Below are positions 55,271-64,000 of a stretch of DNA of 64,000 nucleotides, piece after piece; position 1 is the stretch's first letter, and each line of letters starts with the position of its first letter. The notes under the pieces were generated by a model, which was given only the letters and a program-made list of their open reading frames with translations, was not told where the DNA came from and made no database searches. The position numbers were made by a program, and so were the translations under genes. The stretch covers positions 3,472,313-3,536,312 of the forward strand of contig CM030934.1 of the NCBI GenBank assembly GCA_018136815.1. Reading direction: 5' to 3'. The stretch comes from Isochrysis galbana (lineage: Eukaryota; Haptophyta; Isochrysidales; Isochrysidaceae).

Positions 55271-56445
55271 CCTAGATGATGCGATTTCCAGGCTCTTGTT
55301 TCCAGGTCCTTCGTCGTGCGGCCACACGGCGAAGCTCAGGTACATCTAGGTTGGTAGGGTTCGTCCCTAGCGATCTAGAATTCGAGTTCTCGTTTCGTTC
55401 CTTCTAGCCTGTTTGTCAGGTCTAGATTCCAGGTTTCCTCCTTTCGGGTAATCTTTACCTAAAGGAGCCAGGTCGCCTGTTGCTCGCTGCGCGCTTGTCT
55501 CAGGCTCTCGGGTTACCTTGTGAAGGCTTGTTTAGCTTCTTGCAAGGCTTGTTGTTTCTTGTTGGGTTCCGGTTCTTTCTTGGGACCTGCTGACTTTCGT
55601 TGTTGTCCAGGCCTGTTCTTCGTAGGTTCTGCTTGGCCTGGTTAGGGTTTCGTTGAATCCCCGCGTTCGGCGTTTGGCGTTGGCGTTCGGAAATTTCCTC
55701 TCACATTCCCTAGGTCCGCTACCCTTGGCTTGTAGGTCCTTGCTTCTTTCTTCTCGGTCAAGGTTTTGGCGAGCGAGTCGGTTGCTCTATCCGCTCGAGA
55801 TTTGAGGTTTAATTTGCTATCTCCCCTTGGAGACCGGTGTAGGTTCGCTTCCTAGGTGAGGGAATCTTTCCCCTTGATGCAAGCTACATGCAAGCCTTGG
55901 CCCCTTTGGTGTTTCTTCCCCTTGGTTGCTACTCAGGGTTGTTCGTTAGAAGCGTCTAGAAGGTTCACGCTCAACGGCAAGATTTCCTCTGTCGTGAAGA
56001 TATCTCGTTGCGATCTGTATCCAAAGTGATCGCCGTGGTCGCGCGACAGGACGCTCCCCTTCGGACTCTCCGCTACGTGGGAAGTTACAACGGAGACACG
56101 CTCCGGCCGTCGCTGCGGAGTCTCTCTCTCTCTCGCTCTCTCTCTCCGTCTCTCGCGACGTGTTTGAGTTATCGGTGATTTGGGGTCGCGGTTGCTTGAT
56201 AATTTGCTTGGTTTGGGTGAATGATTCCGGTGTGTTCGTGAGTCGGTGTATCCTGTTGTTCTCAGCTCCGTTGTCCGTCGTTGTTCGCTGCGTCGCTGCA
56301 CTCAAGCAGCCTAGGCTCCCTCCCTGAGGGAAGAGTTCTTTGTAGGTCTAACAATCTCTTACAACCCATCACACTAGGGCCGCTAGGAGCGCCTCGCCGC
56401 CCCACAGCCCTTCGTTCGCCGTTCGTTCCCCGTCCATACACCCGA
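55259..56445 (+). repeat. 5' terminal region (LTR plus leader) of copy 2
   Basis: It starts TGTCGCATTCATCC like copy 1 and aligns with it over about 1.2 kb with small indels. A CT-rich patch lies at 56120-56150. The LTR/leader boundary and primer-binding site are not resolved. Confidence 0.75.
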
Positions 56446-59163
56446 ATGGGGTTGCCCGACCCAGTCCAGAATTTCATTCACCCGACTCCCGGTGGGGAGG
56501 AGGGACAAAGCGCCGCGCTAGCCGCCGGTGCCGCTCGCGACGGAGTGGCTCAGAGCCCTCCGGTAGCGCTCGACTCGACAAGCACGAAATCGAAGCTTGC
56601 GTCCTCGGCCGCAGAGGAGGAACCCCTCAGGGAACCTTCTCTGCCCGCTGCAGCTTTTGCTCCCGTGGGATGTCCGAGTGATCCCACGGCTTCTGAGGCT
56701 ACACCAATGGCACCCATCACCCCGGCTGCTATCTCCACGACTGGCTCCGATCAGCTCGTGGCGGATGGCGAGGATTTGTCCGCTTCCTTCGGCACCCACC
56801 GGGTGCAATCACAGCGGGCCATGGTGGAGCATGACCCTCTCCCGCATGAGGCCAACTTCAGCGTCGCTGAGTTGGCCAATGAGGTGGAGGAGGGTCCCCT
56901 CCCTCTGATTCAGTTTGACCCCCCTCCTCACCTTCGAGATGATGAGTCTGAGGTCGGTGAAGGGGAGGGGATCAGCTTCCGAAGCCCCGCTTACCGGGAC
57001 TATGCCCCGCCGTCATCAAAAGGGGTCCTTGATCAAGAGATCACCCCGATCGAGACGGCCGCGGCGCGTCAGGATGCGGAAATGGCAAGGCTTCAGGCGG
57101 AGACCAACACCCTAAAAGGGGCTGTGGAGCGCCTACATTCATCCCTTGCCGCGGCAGAGGCGAGGGAGGGGCTTCTCCGGGATCAAGTTGAAGCAGGGTT
57201 CAAAGCCCTGACTCAGCTACTCCAAGCCCGCCAAGAGCCCGCTTCAAGTCCGTCCATGGATCGGACCGAGGCGGCTGCGGATTCTGCTAGGCCGGTTCAG
57301 AGGGAACCACCCATGGGCGAGCCTCCTGCTCTAGACCCAAAGGGCCACGCCTCTCCGGCTTCTAGGGTTCCACGGTCGGCGTACCCGACCTCCAAATCGG
57401 AACCCCGCCGCCAGGATCAGAGCCCTCACCGGGGCCCGACCCCGGTGGTGCCGTTCCGCCACCCTCGCGACCCCTGCCTTGCGGTGGGGATGGATGAGCG
57501 AGAGGCAGTTGTAAGCGAGTGGAAAAATCTCCTCGCCCTGCCCTCACGCGATCTGGCCGCCCTTTACCGCGACTCCGACGAGCATGAGCTCATCCATACC
57601 ATTTTGAAGAGCAACCTCTCCCTGGCGGGCAACGTTTGGCATTGCCGAATTTTCATGGAGGAGGACCACTTGCTCAAATGGGTGCGTAGCCGCTTCTCAG
57701 CAGAGCAAACCCTTCACCATCAGGTCAGGATGGGCAAAGAGCTTTCGGAGCTCCGCTTCCCAAAGGCCCTCGCCTCCGATAACGTTCAAACCGCGGCGAC
57801 AGCCTGGAACGAATTTCGGCTAACTCTCATCAAGCCGTTGGAGCGGGCACTAGCGCTCGGCTGCGATCATCGCGAAATATTTACCTCCCTCCTCGCGGCA
57901 GCCGGAGCCAATTCCAGCGGCAATTCTCGCATCTTCGCCTTCCTCCTCGATCTAGTGGAGGACCGCGCCCTCGCTCTCAATCCTGTCCTCGCTGCTGACG
58001 TCCTTCTTCGCAAATGCGACGGGACCTTCGCAAACGGGGCCGATGGTTTCGCGAAAGACTCGGCGTCGATGGAGTGGGACCGCATGAGGGAGCGCGAGGC
58101 TGGCGCTGATCTATGTGAGCTCAGCAAGAATTTGGTTCGCGCCTACATCCGCAAGCTTGGCGATTCCGCGGTTGACTCCACCAACGTGTGGGATCATCCA
58201 AACATGGCCCATGAGATCAACCAGAGGTTCGAAGAAATCATCCGGAACGATAAGGTTGATCCTCAGCGCGGCGTCGATAATGCTATTAAATTTGCGGAGG
58301 TGCTCGCGGAGACTCGTTTCCGCGTAGAGAACCACGAGCTAGGTCGGTCGGCGCTCTCGTGCGTCAACCTCTGCCAACGGTACCTCAGCCCTTACGAGCA
58401 GGCTCGGGTGAAGCGTCATCAATCCCGGCCCTCGACGAAGCAAACCGTGGCTAGCGTACGCACTAAAGCCTCAGGCGAGGCAAAGAACGAGACTTCCTCG
58501 TCCCAGAAGACCGCTTCGACCACGGACATGGTTGCCGCCGTGCAGGCGGCCGTCCAAGCTACCGTGGCGGAAGCTCTTCGCGGACAGGGACATTCGCCTG
58601 CTTCGAAGCCTGATTATCGGGCTGCTGCACCGCCGGCAAGTTACCACTCCAACTCACCGTTGCCGGCTATACTGACCGATCCACCGGGTCGAAAGGGAGG
58701 CTCGTCTCGGCCGCCCAGCCGTCGCTGCGATCCGCCGGCGAACGGCCAAGGGCTACCGCCCGATTTGGGCGTATCCCGGTGGACGCCCGAGCTTTGGAAT
58801 CGGGCCCGAGCCCGCTTCTGGGCCGTAGCAGGCTATGCCAAGCACCCAAGGGTCTCGGCGGCGCTAGCAAAGTGCCGACCGGCCGATAATTCAATGGAAA
58901 CTCCACGAACGGACGATATCAATAGGGGAATCACCGAATGGACGAACGAAAACGGCTGTGCCTTCTGCGCTTTCCGACCTCAAGCTCCTCCTGGCACTCC
59001 ATCCAGCGAAGCCTGGAAATATGGCACGGGAGACGGTGCTCACAACCCCGTCATCTGTCAGCCATATATCCGCTTTCTGTGTGAGGCTGGCTGCGGAGAG
59101 TGCGGATCGGACGAGCACATTCATAAGCTTCTTCGCTCGATGGTCCGGGTTAAGCCTCAGTAG
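56446..59163 (+). CDS. gag: Gag polyprotein, copy 2
   Basis: 905 residues from ATG 56446, the same length as copy 1. Layout: acidic disordered N-terminus, coiled coil at about 205-275, helical capsid-like centre (ALPSRDLAALYRDSDEHELIHTIL onward), basic Ser/Lys stretch, and Cys/His-rich end (CAFCAF, CEAGCGECGSDEHIHK). Differences from copy 1 are scattered single residues (for example IKFAEVL context, SGR versus SRT changes). It ends with CAG TAG followed by an open Pol frame. Confidence 0.9.
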   Translation: MGLPDPVQNFIHPTPGGEEGQSAALAAGAARDGVAQSPPVALDSTSTKSKLASSAAEEEPLREPSLPAAAFAPVGCPSDPTASEATPMAPITPAAISTTGSDQLVADGEDLSASFGTHRVQSQRAMVEHDPLPHEANFSVAELANEVEEGPLPLIQFDPPPHLRDDESEVGEGEGISFRSPAYRDYAPPSSKGVLDQEITPIETAAARQDAEMARLQAETNTLKGAVERLHSSLAAAEAREGLLRDQVEAGFKALTQLLQARQEPASSPSMDRTEAAADSARPVQREPPMGEPPALDPKGHASPASRVPRSAYPTSKSEPRRQDQSPHRGPTPVVPFRHPRDPCLAVGMDEREAVVSEWKNLLALPSRDLAALYRDSDEHELIHTILKSNLSLAGNVWHCRIFMEEDHLLKWVRSRFSAEQTLHHQVRMGKELSELRFPKALASDNVQTAATAWNEFRLTLIKPLERALALGCDHREIFTSLLAAAGANSSGNSRIFAFLLDLVEDRALALNPVLAADVLLRKCDGTFANGADGFAKDSASMEWDRMREREAGADLCELSKNLVRAYIRKLGDSAVDSTNVWDHPNMAHEINQRFEEIIRNDKVDPQRGVDNAIKFAEVLAETRFRVENHELGRSALSCVNLCQRYLSPYEQARVKRHQSRPSTKQTVASVRTKASGEAKNETSSSQKTASTTDMVAAVQAAVQATVAEALRGQGHSPASKPDYRAAAPPASYHSNSPLPAILTDPPGRKGGSSRPPSRRCDPPANGQGLPPDLGVSRWTPELWNRARARFWAVAGYAKHPRVSAALAKCRPADNSMETPRTDDINRGITEWTNENGCAFCAFRPQAPPGTPSSEAWKYGTGDGAHNPVICQPYIRFLCEAGCGECGSDEHIHKLLRSMVRVKPQ

Positions 59164-59200
59164 GGGTCCGGCGGGGTCCCCGTCCTTCAAACCCTGGCGG
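59161..59200 (+). promoter_or_regulatory. Candidate readthrough stop between gag and pol, copy 2
   Basis: CAG TAG GGG with GC-rich, potentially hairpin-forming sequence immediately downstream (GGGG and CCCC blocks within 25 bases). The frame is open for 55 codons before the first alternative start, a GTG at 59329, and has no early ATG, so reinitiation is less likely. Confidence 0.62.
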
Positions 59201-62200
59201 AGAACATCGCGGGCGGTGGGCCTGAACGCCACCACCACCATCCCGATCCGATCCCTACGCCGCTTGGGGAGAAGAGCTGTCGACGCGGCGATTCTCCCCC
59301 TGTCTCTAGCTCTATTCAGTCCTCGACGGTGGGAGCCGCCTCGCCGGCTGAAGCCCCCGCCAAACGGCTATCTCGGAAGCCGGAGTCGACACTTGACCCG
59401 GGCTCCTGGAAACAGGTTTGCCCCGGAGATAGTCGCGACCCGACTCTCCGAAATTCGTGTACGTCTACAAGTTCTTCTATTACTCCGCACGCTATTAGGA
59501 TGTTAGGGGCCGATTCTCGCTCGCTGCCCCTCTTGGAATCTATTTCTACGGATACTATGCTGTCTTCGGTTTCTTCTAATTCTCCTAGGTCTTTCGACGC
59601 ATCTTCATCCCTGGATTCACTCCCCGACGGCCCTGCCCAAGGGGGTGGGCTAGGTAGATTCGACGCGTCTTCGGTCTCTTCGTTTCGTAAACAATCGGTT
59701 GTGAAGCCCTCGAGGGCTGTCGACTCGGTATCATCTTCTGCTCTAGGTTCTAGGGATAGGTCCGACGTGGCCGCTGCCGCGTCCGAAAATGTTGTTGGTG
59801 CTCTACCTGTTTCTGCTCTTTCCCGGCGGGACCCCACTGGAGACCTCTCTCCCAAGGGCCATAGCCGGAGCCGCTCTGCGGACAAATTGTCGTTGTCTAC
59901 CGTAGGTTCTCGTGCAGTGGAGGCGGAGACTAGTGCCTCCTCCTCACCTCTCTCCCCGGTTCGTTATATTTCTCCGTCATCGTGTTCATTCTCTCGTCTC
60001 GAAGTTGCACCCGTTCTCGTTTCTGACTTGGTTCCCGACCCGGAAGGGTCGGCTTCCGGAGTCAATGAAGTTGAAGGTTCCAAGGGAGCTGCGGCTTTCC
60101 GCGCTCACGCCGTGGCCACCCCAGACTCGGGAGACGCAGTGGCCGTCGATTACGATCTCTCGTCGCGCCCCACACGGACGCCGGCGTCTCCTCTTTCTCT
60201 CGGCTCTCCGGAGGATCCCCGTTCCAGGGATCGCCCGCCGGGGCCAACCCCCTTCAGGTCTAGCCCACCGAAACTTCAGGGCGACGACCCCCTCCCCCTG
60301 AATTCTACTGCCGAGGCCATCCACCGGATCGCCGTGGTTGGTTGTTCCTCGGCCGCCAAGTCTACTGAAGCTGCCCGCGCCCCTACGCGCGAGCTCCAAA
60401 TGTTAGCCGCCTCCCGTGCCCGGGCTAGCGGTTCCTCCGTCATCTTGCCCCGCCATCTCGCCGAAGCTGCTCTAGCCTTGCGGCGGCCGCACGCGAGCAC
60501 TCATTCATCACCCGCTGCCGTACTGCCGACGCATTTTGACGAGCTTTGCGCTGAGTTAGCGGCGATCCACGACGCCGTGACGCTCGACGCGGCCGAGGGG
60601 ATTCCTCCACCCCGCGTTCTAGTCGTCGGTGAAGCTAGCGGGGTCGTGTCTTCGATGTTCCTACTCGCCGGAGCGCACGTCGCGACGTGCGATCTACGAC
60701 CGTCGGAGATCGACTACATTCCCCACTTCTGCGGAGATGCTCTTCACATTCAAAACCTCGGTTGGGACCTCGTGGTCGCGCATCCGCCGTGCACGTATTT
60801 GTCGGCGGTGAGTTGCCAGTGGCTCGATCGGGAGCCGGGACGACGCCAGGCTCTCGAATCCGCCGCTAGAGTCTTCCTCGCCATGGCGAGCGCCGACGCG
60901 CCTTTCGTTGCCGTCGAAAATCCTCGAATGCACGCGGAAGCCTCCGCCTTAGTCGGGGGGTTGCGACCGCGGCAGTTTGTGCAGCCGTGGCAGCACGGCA
61001 CGGGCCATCAAAAAGCAACTGGCCTGTACCTGACGGCTTCACTCCCGTCCTTGCAGCCTTCGAAGATTGTCGAGGGACGTCTATCCGCTATGGCGGATCT
61101 ATCGCCGTCGCCCCACCGTGGCGCCCTTCGCAGCCGCACCTATGTGGGCATTGCCGGTGCAATGGCGGCCCAGTGGATGCCGGTCTTGCGCCGTTATGCG
61201 CGCGAAGCCAAGGCGTCGCGTTCGCTCGACTTCACGGTGGACTGGGCAATTTCCCAAGCAGCTGCCAGCTTGAGAGAACGCCCTTCGCTTTGCTCGACCG
61301 GTTTCGAGCTGGCTGAGCCGAGGACGGCTCTGGCTCGTTTCATGGAGGGGAGAGGCGAAGCAGCTTCTAGCTCTCACCTCACGCCTCCCAGCGGTTCGCC
61401 AGTGTCTGATTCGGTTGTCGTGATCCCGGACGCAGGCCCCGTTGCCGATGCTTCTCGCCTGCTTCATCAGGAGGACTCGGAAACAAACGTATCGCAAGAC
61501 GAGGCCGAGGCGGAAGGAGACCGCTTCCTGCCGTGGGAGTGGCCCATAGAGGACCGCTCTACAACGCCAGGCCCTCCAAACACGGTGAAGAAGCGCCGCA
61601 GCAAGTGGCAGGTCTTCGACCGTGATGTAATTTCGGGGGTCCATCGGTGGCAGGATGTCACGCCTTCCATCGCCCAAGAAATCGCTGAGCAAGCGGCAGC
61701 TGCGGAGCCGTCGGAACCTCCCATCTTGTCTCGACTGGGCTCTCAAGGCATCAATGCACTATCTCCGAGCGCCTCCTTCACGGCTGGCGACGAGGGAGTG
61801 GCCGAACTGACCAATTCGTTCGTAGCCGAAAGGCCACTCGAAACCTGGGATGTCGGGCCCGACTCGGGAGAAGATGACACGCCCGAGATGCCAGAACACC
61901 GGAGCATGCAGACCCTCGAGACCAAGCCCTCCGACGCCGCCGAAGGAGAGGATACTCCACGGGCACTGTATTGCGATGGGGCTACCGCTAGGGGCCTCAG
62001 TGCGGCCGGATTTTCCGAGTTGTCGAAGCTTCCGAAGACAGACTTGCAGAAGTCCCTGGAGAAGGAATGGTCACGCCAAATGGATCAACCTCGGCATCCG
62101 ACGGACCGTCGAGGGCTAGGCTATGATGGCGTGCCTAACCCCTCTAGTTCAGCAAAGGCATCCCCACGCTCCTCGATACCATTCGTGCCGCAGACGGTGG

Positions 62201-63657
62201 CCGCCGCTATCGAGCGAGTGCCCCACGTCGATGAATCTTCTCCGTCCAGGCTAGCCTCCAATCCAACCACCCTGTCACCCGGAGCCGGAACCTCACTTCC
62301 GGTGGAATCTATCGCGGACACTCCGCCGCCGCTCTACCCTCGTCACTGCCTCTATGTCCGCGATCTCGTGGTCTGCCGTGCCGATGGCGACCGCGCAGCT
62401 CAAGGGTTCGTTCTCCCGGACGTTGCCCTCACGGTGAACAGCACCCTGGCTGACACTGGAGCGGGCCCGTCAGTAATCACCACTGCTCTTCTCGATCGAC
62501 TACCTGAAGACGCCTGCGTCGAACGCGTATCGGACGCTACCGTCCCCAACCTACATGGGCCGGACGGCCTTCCTCTCATCACTAGGGGCCGGGCTAGCCT
62601 CGTCTTCTCCTTGTCCGGTCGCCTCTTCCGTCATTCGTTCGCGGTCATCGAAGGAAACCCGATGCTTCTGCTCGGGAACGATTTTTTGGCCGCCCACTCC
62701 GCTACCATTTCTCTCGACGCCGCGAGCTCGGAAGGAAGCCTCCGCCTCCGTCCGGCCTCTGGCGATTCAGAAGACTCTTCAAGAGCCCTTTCCGAATGTG
62801 TAGTCAGAGTTTCCACGGCGCCGCCCCCAGTCGCGGACGCCGGCTTCGTCGGAGCTATCTCGATGTCACCCGGTCAGCCGCTGACTGTCGACTTTCTGGA
62901 GAGGTCGACGGCAACACGAGAGGTCCCGGCCGGATCGGAGGGTGAGGCTGCTGCTGATGCTAGACAGCCACTCTATACACCTCTCTTTGAGTCTGCCGAC
63001 GAGTTTGCGGCCAAAGCTCCGGCGTCTACCTCGTCCGAATATCTTCTCTACACGGAGCAAGCGGTGACGATTCCTGCCTTCCACCGCGCAACCATCTGGG
63101 TCAGGGTTCCGCTAGCTCTCCGAGATCATTCGGACTGCGCGATGCTGGTCGACCGCCTACCAAATCGCGAGGCTCTCGATTCGTCCCCTCTCGTAATGCC
63201 CACGGTGGTCACGCCCACGGACGATCGCCGCATCGCGGTGACGATCGTCCACACCGGAGTCGATGCGCTGACCCTGCCGTCTCTGCATCCGATAGCTTCG
63301 CTCCAGGTGCGTTTCAAGTTGCACCGGGGCTGGACTCCGAATGGAAGCGAGGGGGATGGTGACCCTGTCACCGCGCTGAGCGAGGAGCAACGATCTCTAC
63401 TCGACTCAGCCACCATCGATCCGGACCGGCTTCTTTCCGACGATCAACGAGAAGAAGTACGCCAACTCTTGGCCCGGCGCATCAAAGCTTTCGCGTTGCA
63501 CCCGGGGGCTCCAAACCATACGCACGTTCTCGAGGTGGAGTTGCCACTCAACCCCGGCGCTGTTCCTCACCGGCATGCTCCGTCTAGAGTGGGCCGCGCA
63601 GGCGAGCTCATCATAGAAGAGGAGGTAGCCAAGATGGAAGCCGCCGGCATTATTCGC
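59164..63657 (+). CDS. pol: Pol polyprotein, copy 2: methyltransferase-like domain, protease, start of RT
   Basis: 1498 open codons in the Gag frame up to the gap. Residue numbers count from 59164. A Ser/Pro-rich linker spans about 1-455. The methyltransferase-like domain lies at 60535-61212: VLVVGEASGVVSSMFLLAGA, VATCDLRPSE, GWDLVVAHPPCTYLS (Cys codon 60790-60792), FVAVENPRMH and QPWQHGTGHQKATGLYLT. This combination is that of short phage and bacterial cytosine-methyltransferase-like proteins. A second disordered linker follows, then the aspartic protease (DTGA at 62452-62463, LLLGNDFL near 62667). The RT entry sequence ends at EEEVAKMEAAGIIR, at the gap. Here the protease and RT are in one frame, showing that the shift in copy 1 is a mutation. 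Confidence 0.9.
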
Positions 63658-63757
63658 NNNNNNNNNNNNNNNNNNNNNNNNNNNNNNNNNNNNNNNNNNN
63701 NNNNNNNNNNNNNNNNNNNNNNNNNNNNNNNNNNNNNNNNNNNNNNNNNNNNNNNNN
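63658..63757. other. Assembly gap (100 N)
   Basis: Exactly 100 Ns. What follows does not match the next part of RT in copy 1, so the missing piece is probably larger than 100 bp or the join is between different sequences. Confidence 0.99.
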
Positions 63758-64000
63758 ATGCCCGCTGCCCGAGTTGAAGAATGCAACCATGTGGGCGTCC
63801 GACTGCGGACGTCCGCCCTTGCACGCGCATGGGCAGCACGCCGGGTGGCGACGTCTTCAGAAGACTTCACACCGTTTCCACGCCGTTTGATTGAAAGGAA
63901 GAAGCAAGCGATTCCCCAGGAGTCTGCAGGATGCACTTCGCCCCAGTGACCGCCACTCCACCTGCAAGCGTGTGAATGAGCTGCAGCATGCGTGTGCTCA
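63758..64000. other. Sequence after the gap, unassigned
   Basis: 243 bp with no match to the visible parts of either retrotransposon copy and no recognisable gene. Confidence 0.5.

Larger units (their letters stand above)
55259..63657 (+). mobile_element. Ty3/gypsy-like LTR retrotransposon, copy 2 (3' part lost at gap)
   Basis: Same element as copy 1, in opposite orientation: 5' terminal region 55259-56445, Gag 56446-59163, TAG, Pol from 59164. Gag and the visible Pol have no lesions. The sequence stops at the beginning of RT, where the gap starts. Its 5' end abuts the coding sequence of the transposase-like gene. Integrase and 3' LTR are not visible. Confidence 0.93.

Noticed and set aside
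56281..56445. Longer N-terminus for Gag of copy 2
   Set aside because: It would require a TTG start; the conserved ATG at 56446 gives identical lengths in both copies.

Overview
The window is eukaryotic nuclear DNA, most likely from a GC-rich unicellular alga. A haptophyte-like or similar protist is my guess, but the lineage cannot be fixed from sequence alone. The evidence is genes with short GT-AG introns (one apparent GC-AG), a prenylated Rab11, COQ10 and TMEM256 homologues, a plant/protist-type polyamine transporter, and very long GA/CT microsatellites. There are three 100-N assembly gaps (27800-27899, 52900-52999, 63658-63757), so continuity across them is not guaranteed.

Both ends are occupied by copies of one large Ty3/gypsy-like LTR retrotransposon, arranged head to head. 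Copy 1 is on the minus strand with its 5' end at 10040 and runs off the left edge. Copy 2 is on the plus strand from 55259 and is interrupted by a gap at 63658. From the Gag start to the gap the two are colinear over about 7.2 kb, apart from a net 1-bp difference. Gag (905 codons) is followed by a single in-frame TAG and then an open Pol frame in the same reading frame, which suggests stop-codon readthrough. Between Gag and the aspartic protease, Pol carries a captured phage-type DNA cytosine methyltransferase-like domain. In copy 1 the protease-RT junction and RT/RNase H are broken by one stop and four frameshifts. Copy 2 is open as far as it is visible.

The 45 kb between them holds host genes, mostly on the minus strand. 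They are: a Tyr-Arg-Asp repeat protein (uncertain), a small coiled-coil protein, a tail-anchored protein resembling the mitophagy receptor BNIP3/NIX, a cupin-DUF952 fusion, a PUT/LAT-type transporter, TMEM256, an NLR-like protein (TIR-like domain, NACHT, LRRs), a secreted PDZ-JmjC protein, COQ10, Rab11, a large cadherin-like membrane protein, the start of a CCCH zinc-finger gene, and a transposase-like gene whose start codon lies inside the LTR of copy 2.

Among these genes sits a nested mobile-element landscape. It includes two LINE 3' ends in head-to-head orientation, several LINE ORF1 starts, an internally deleted LINE inserted in a 0.9-kb SINE-like repeat (an uninterrupted relative of that repeat is also in the window), and a 519-bp MITE with hAT-like termini. 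Coding-strand GA-rich tracts lie at or just upstream of the 5' ends of at least five genes and may be promoter or leader elements.
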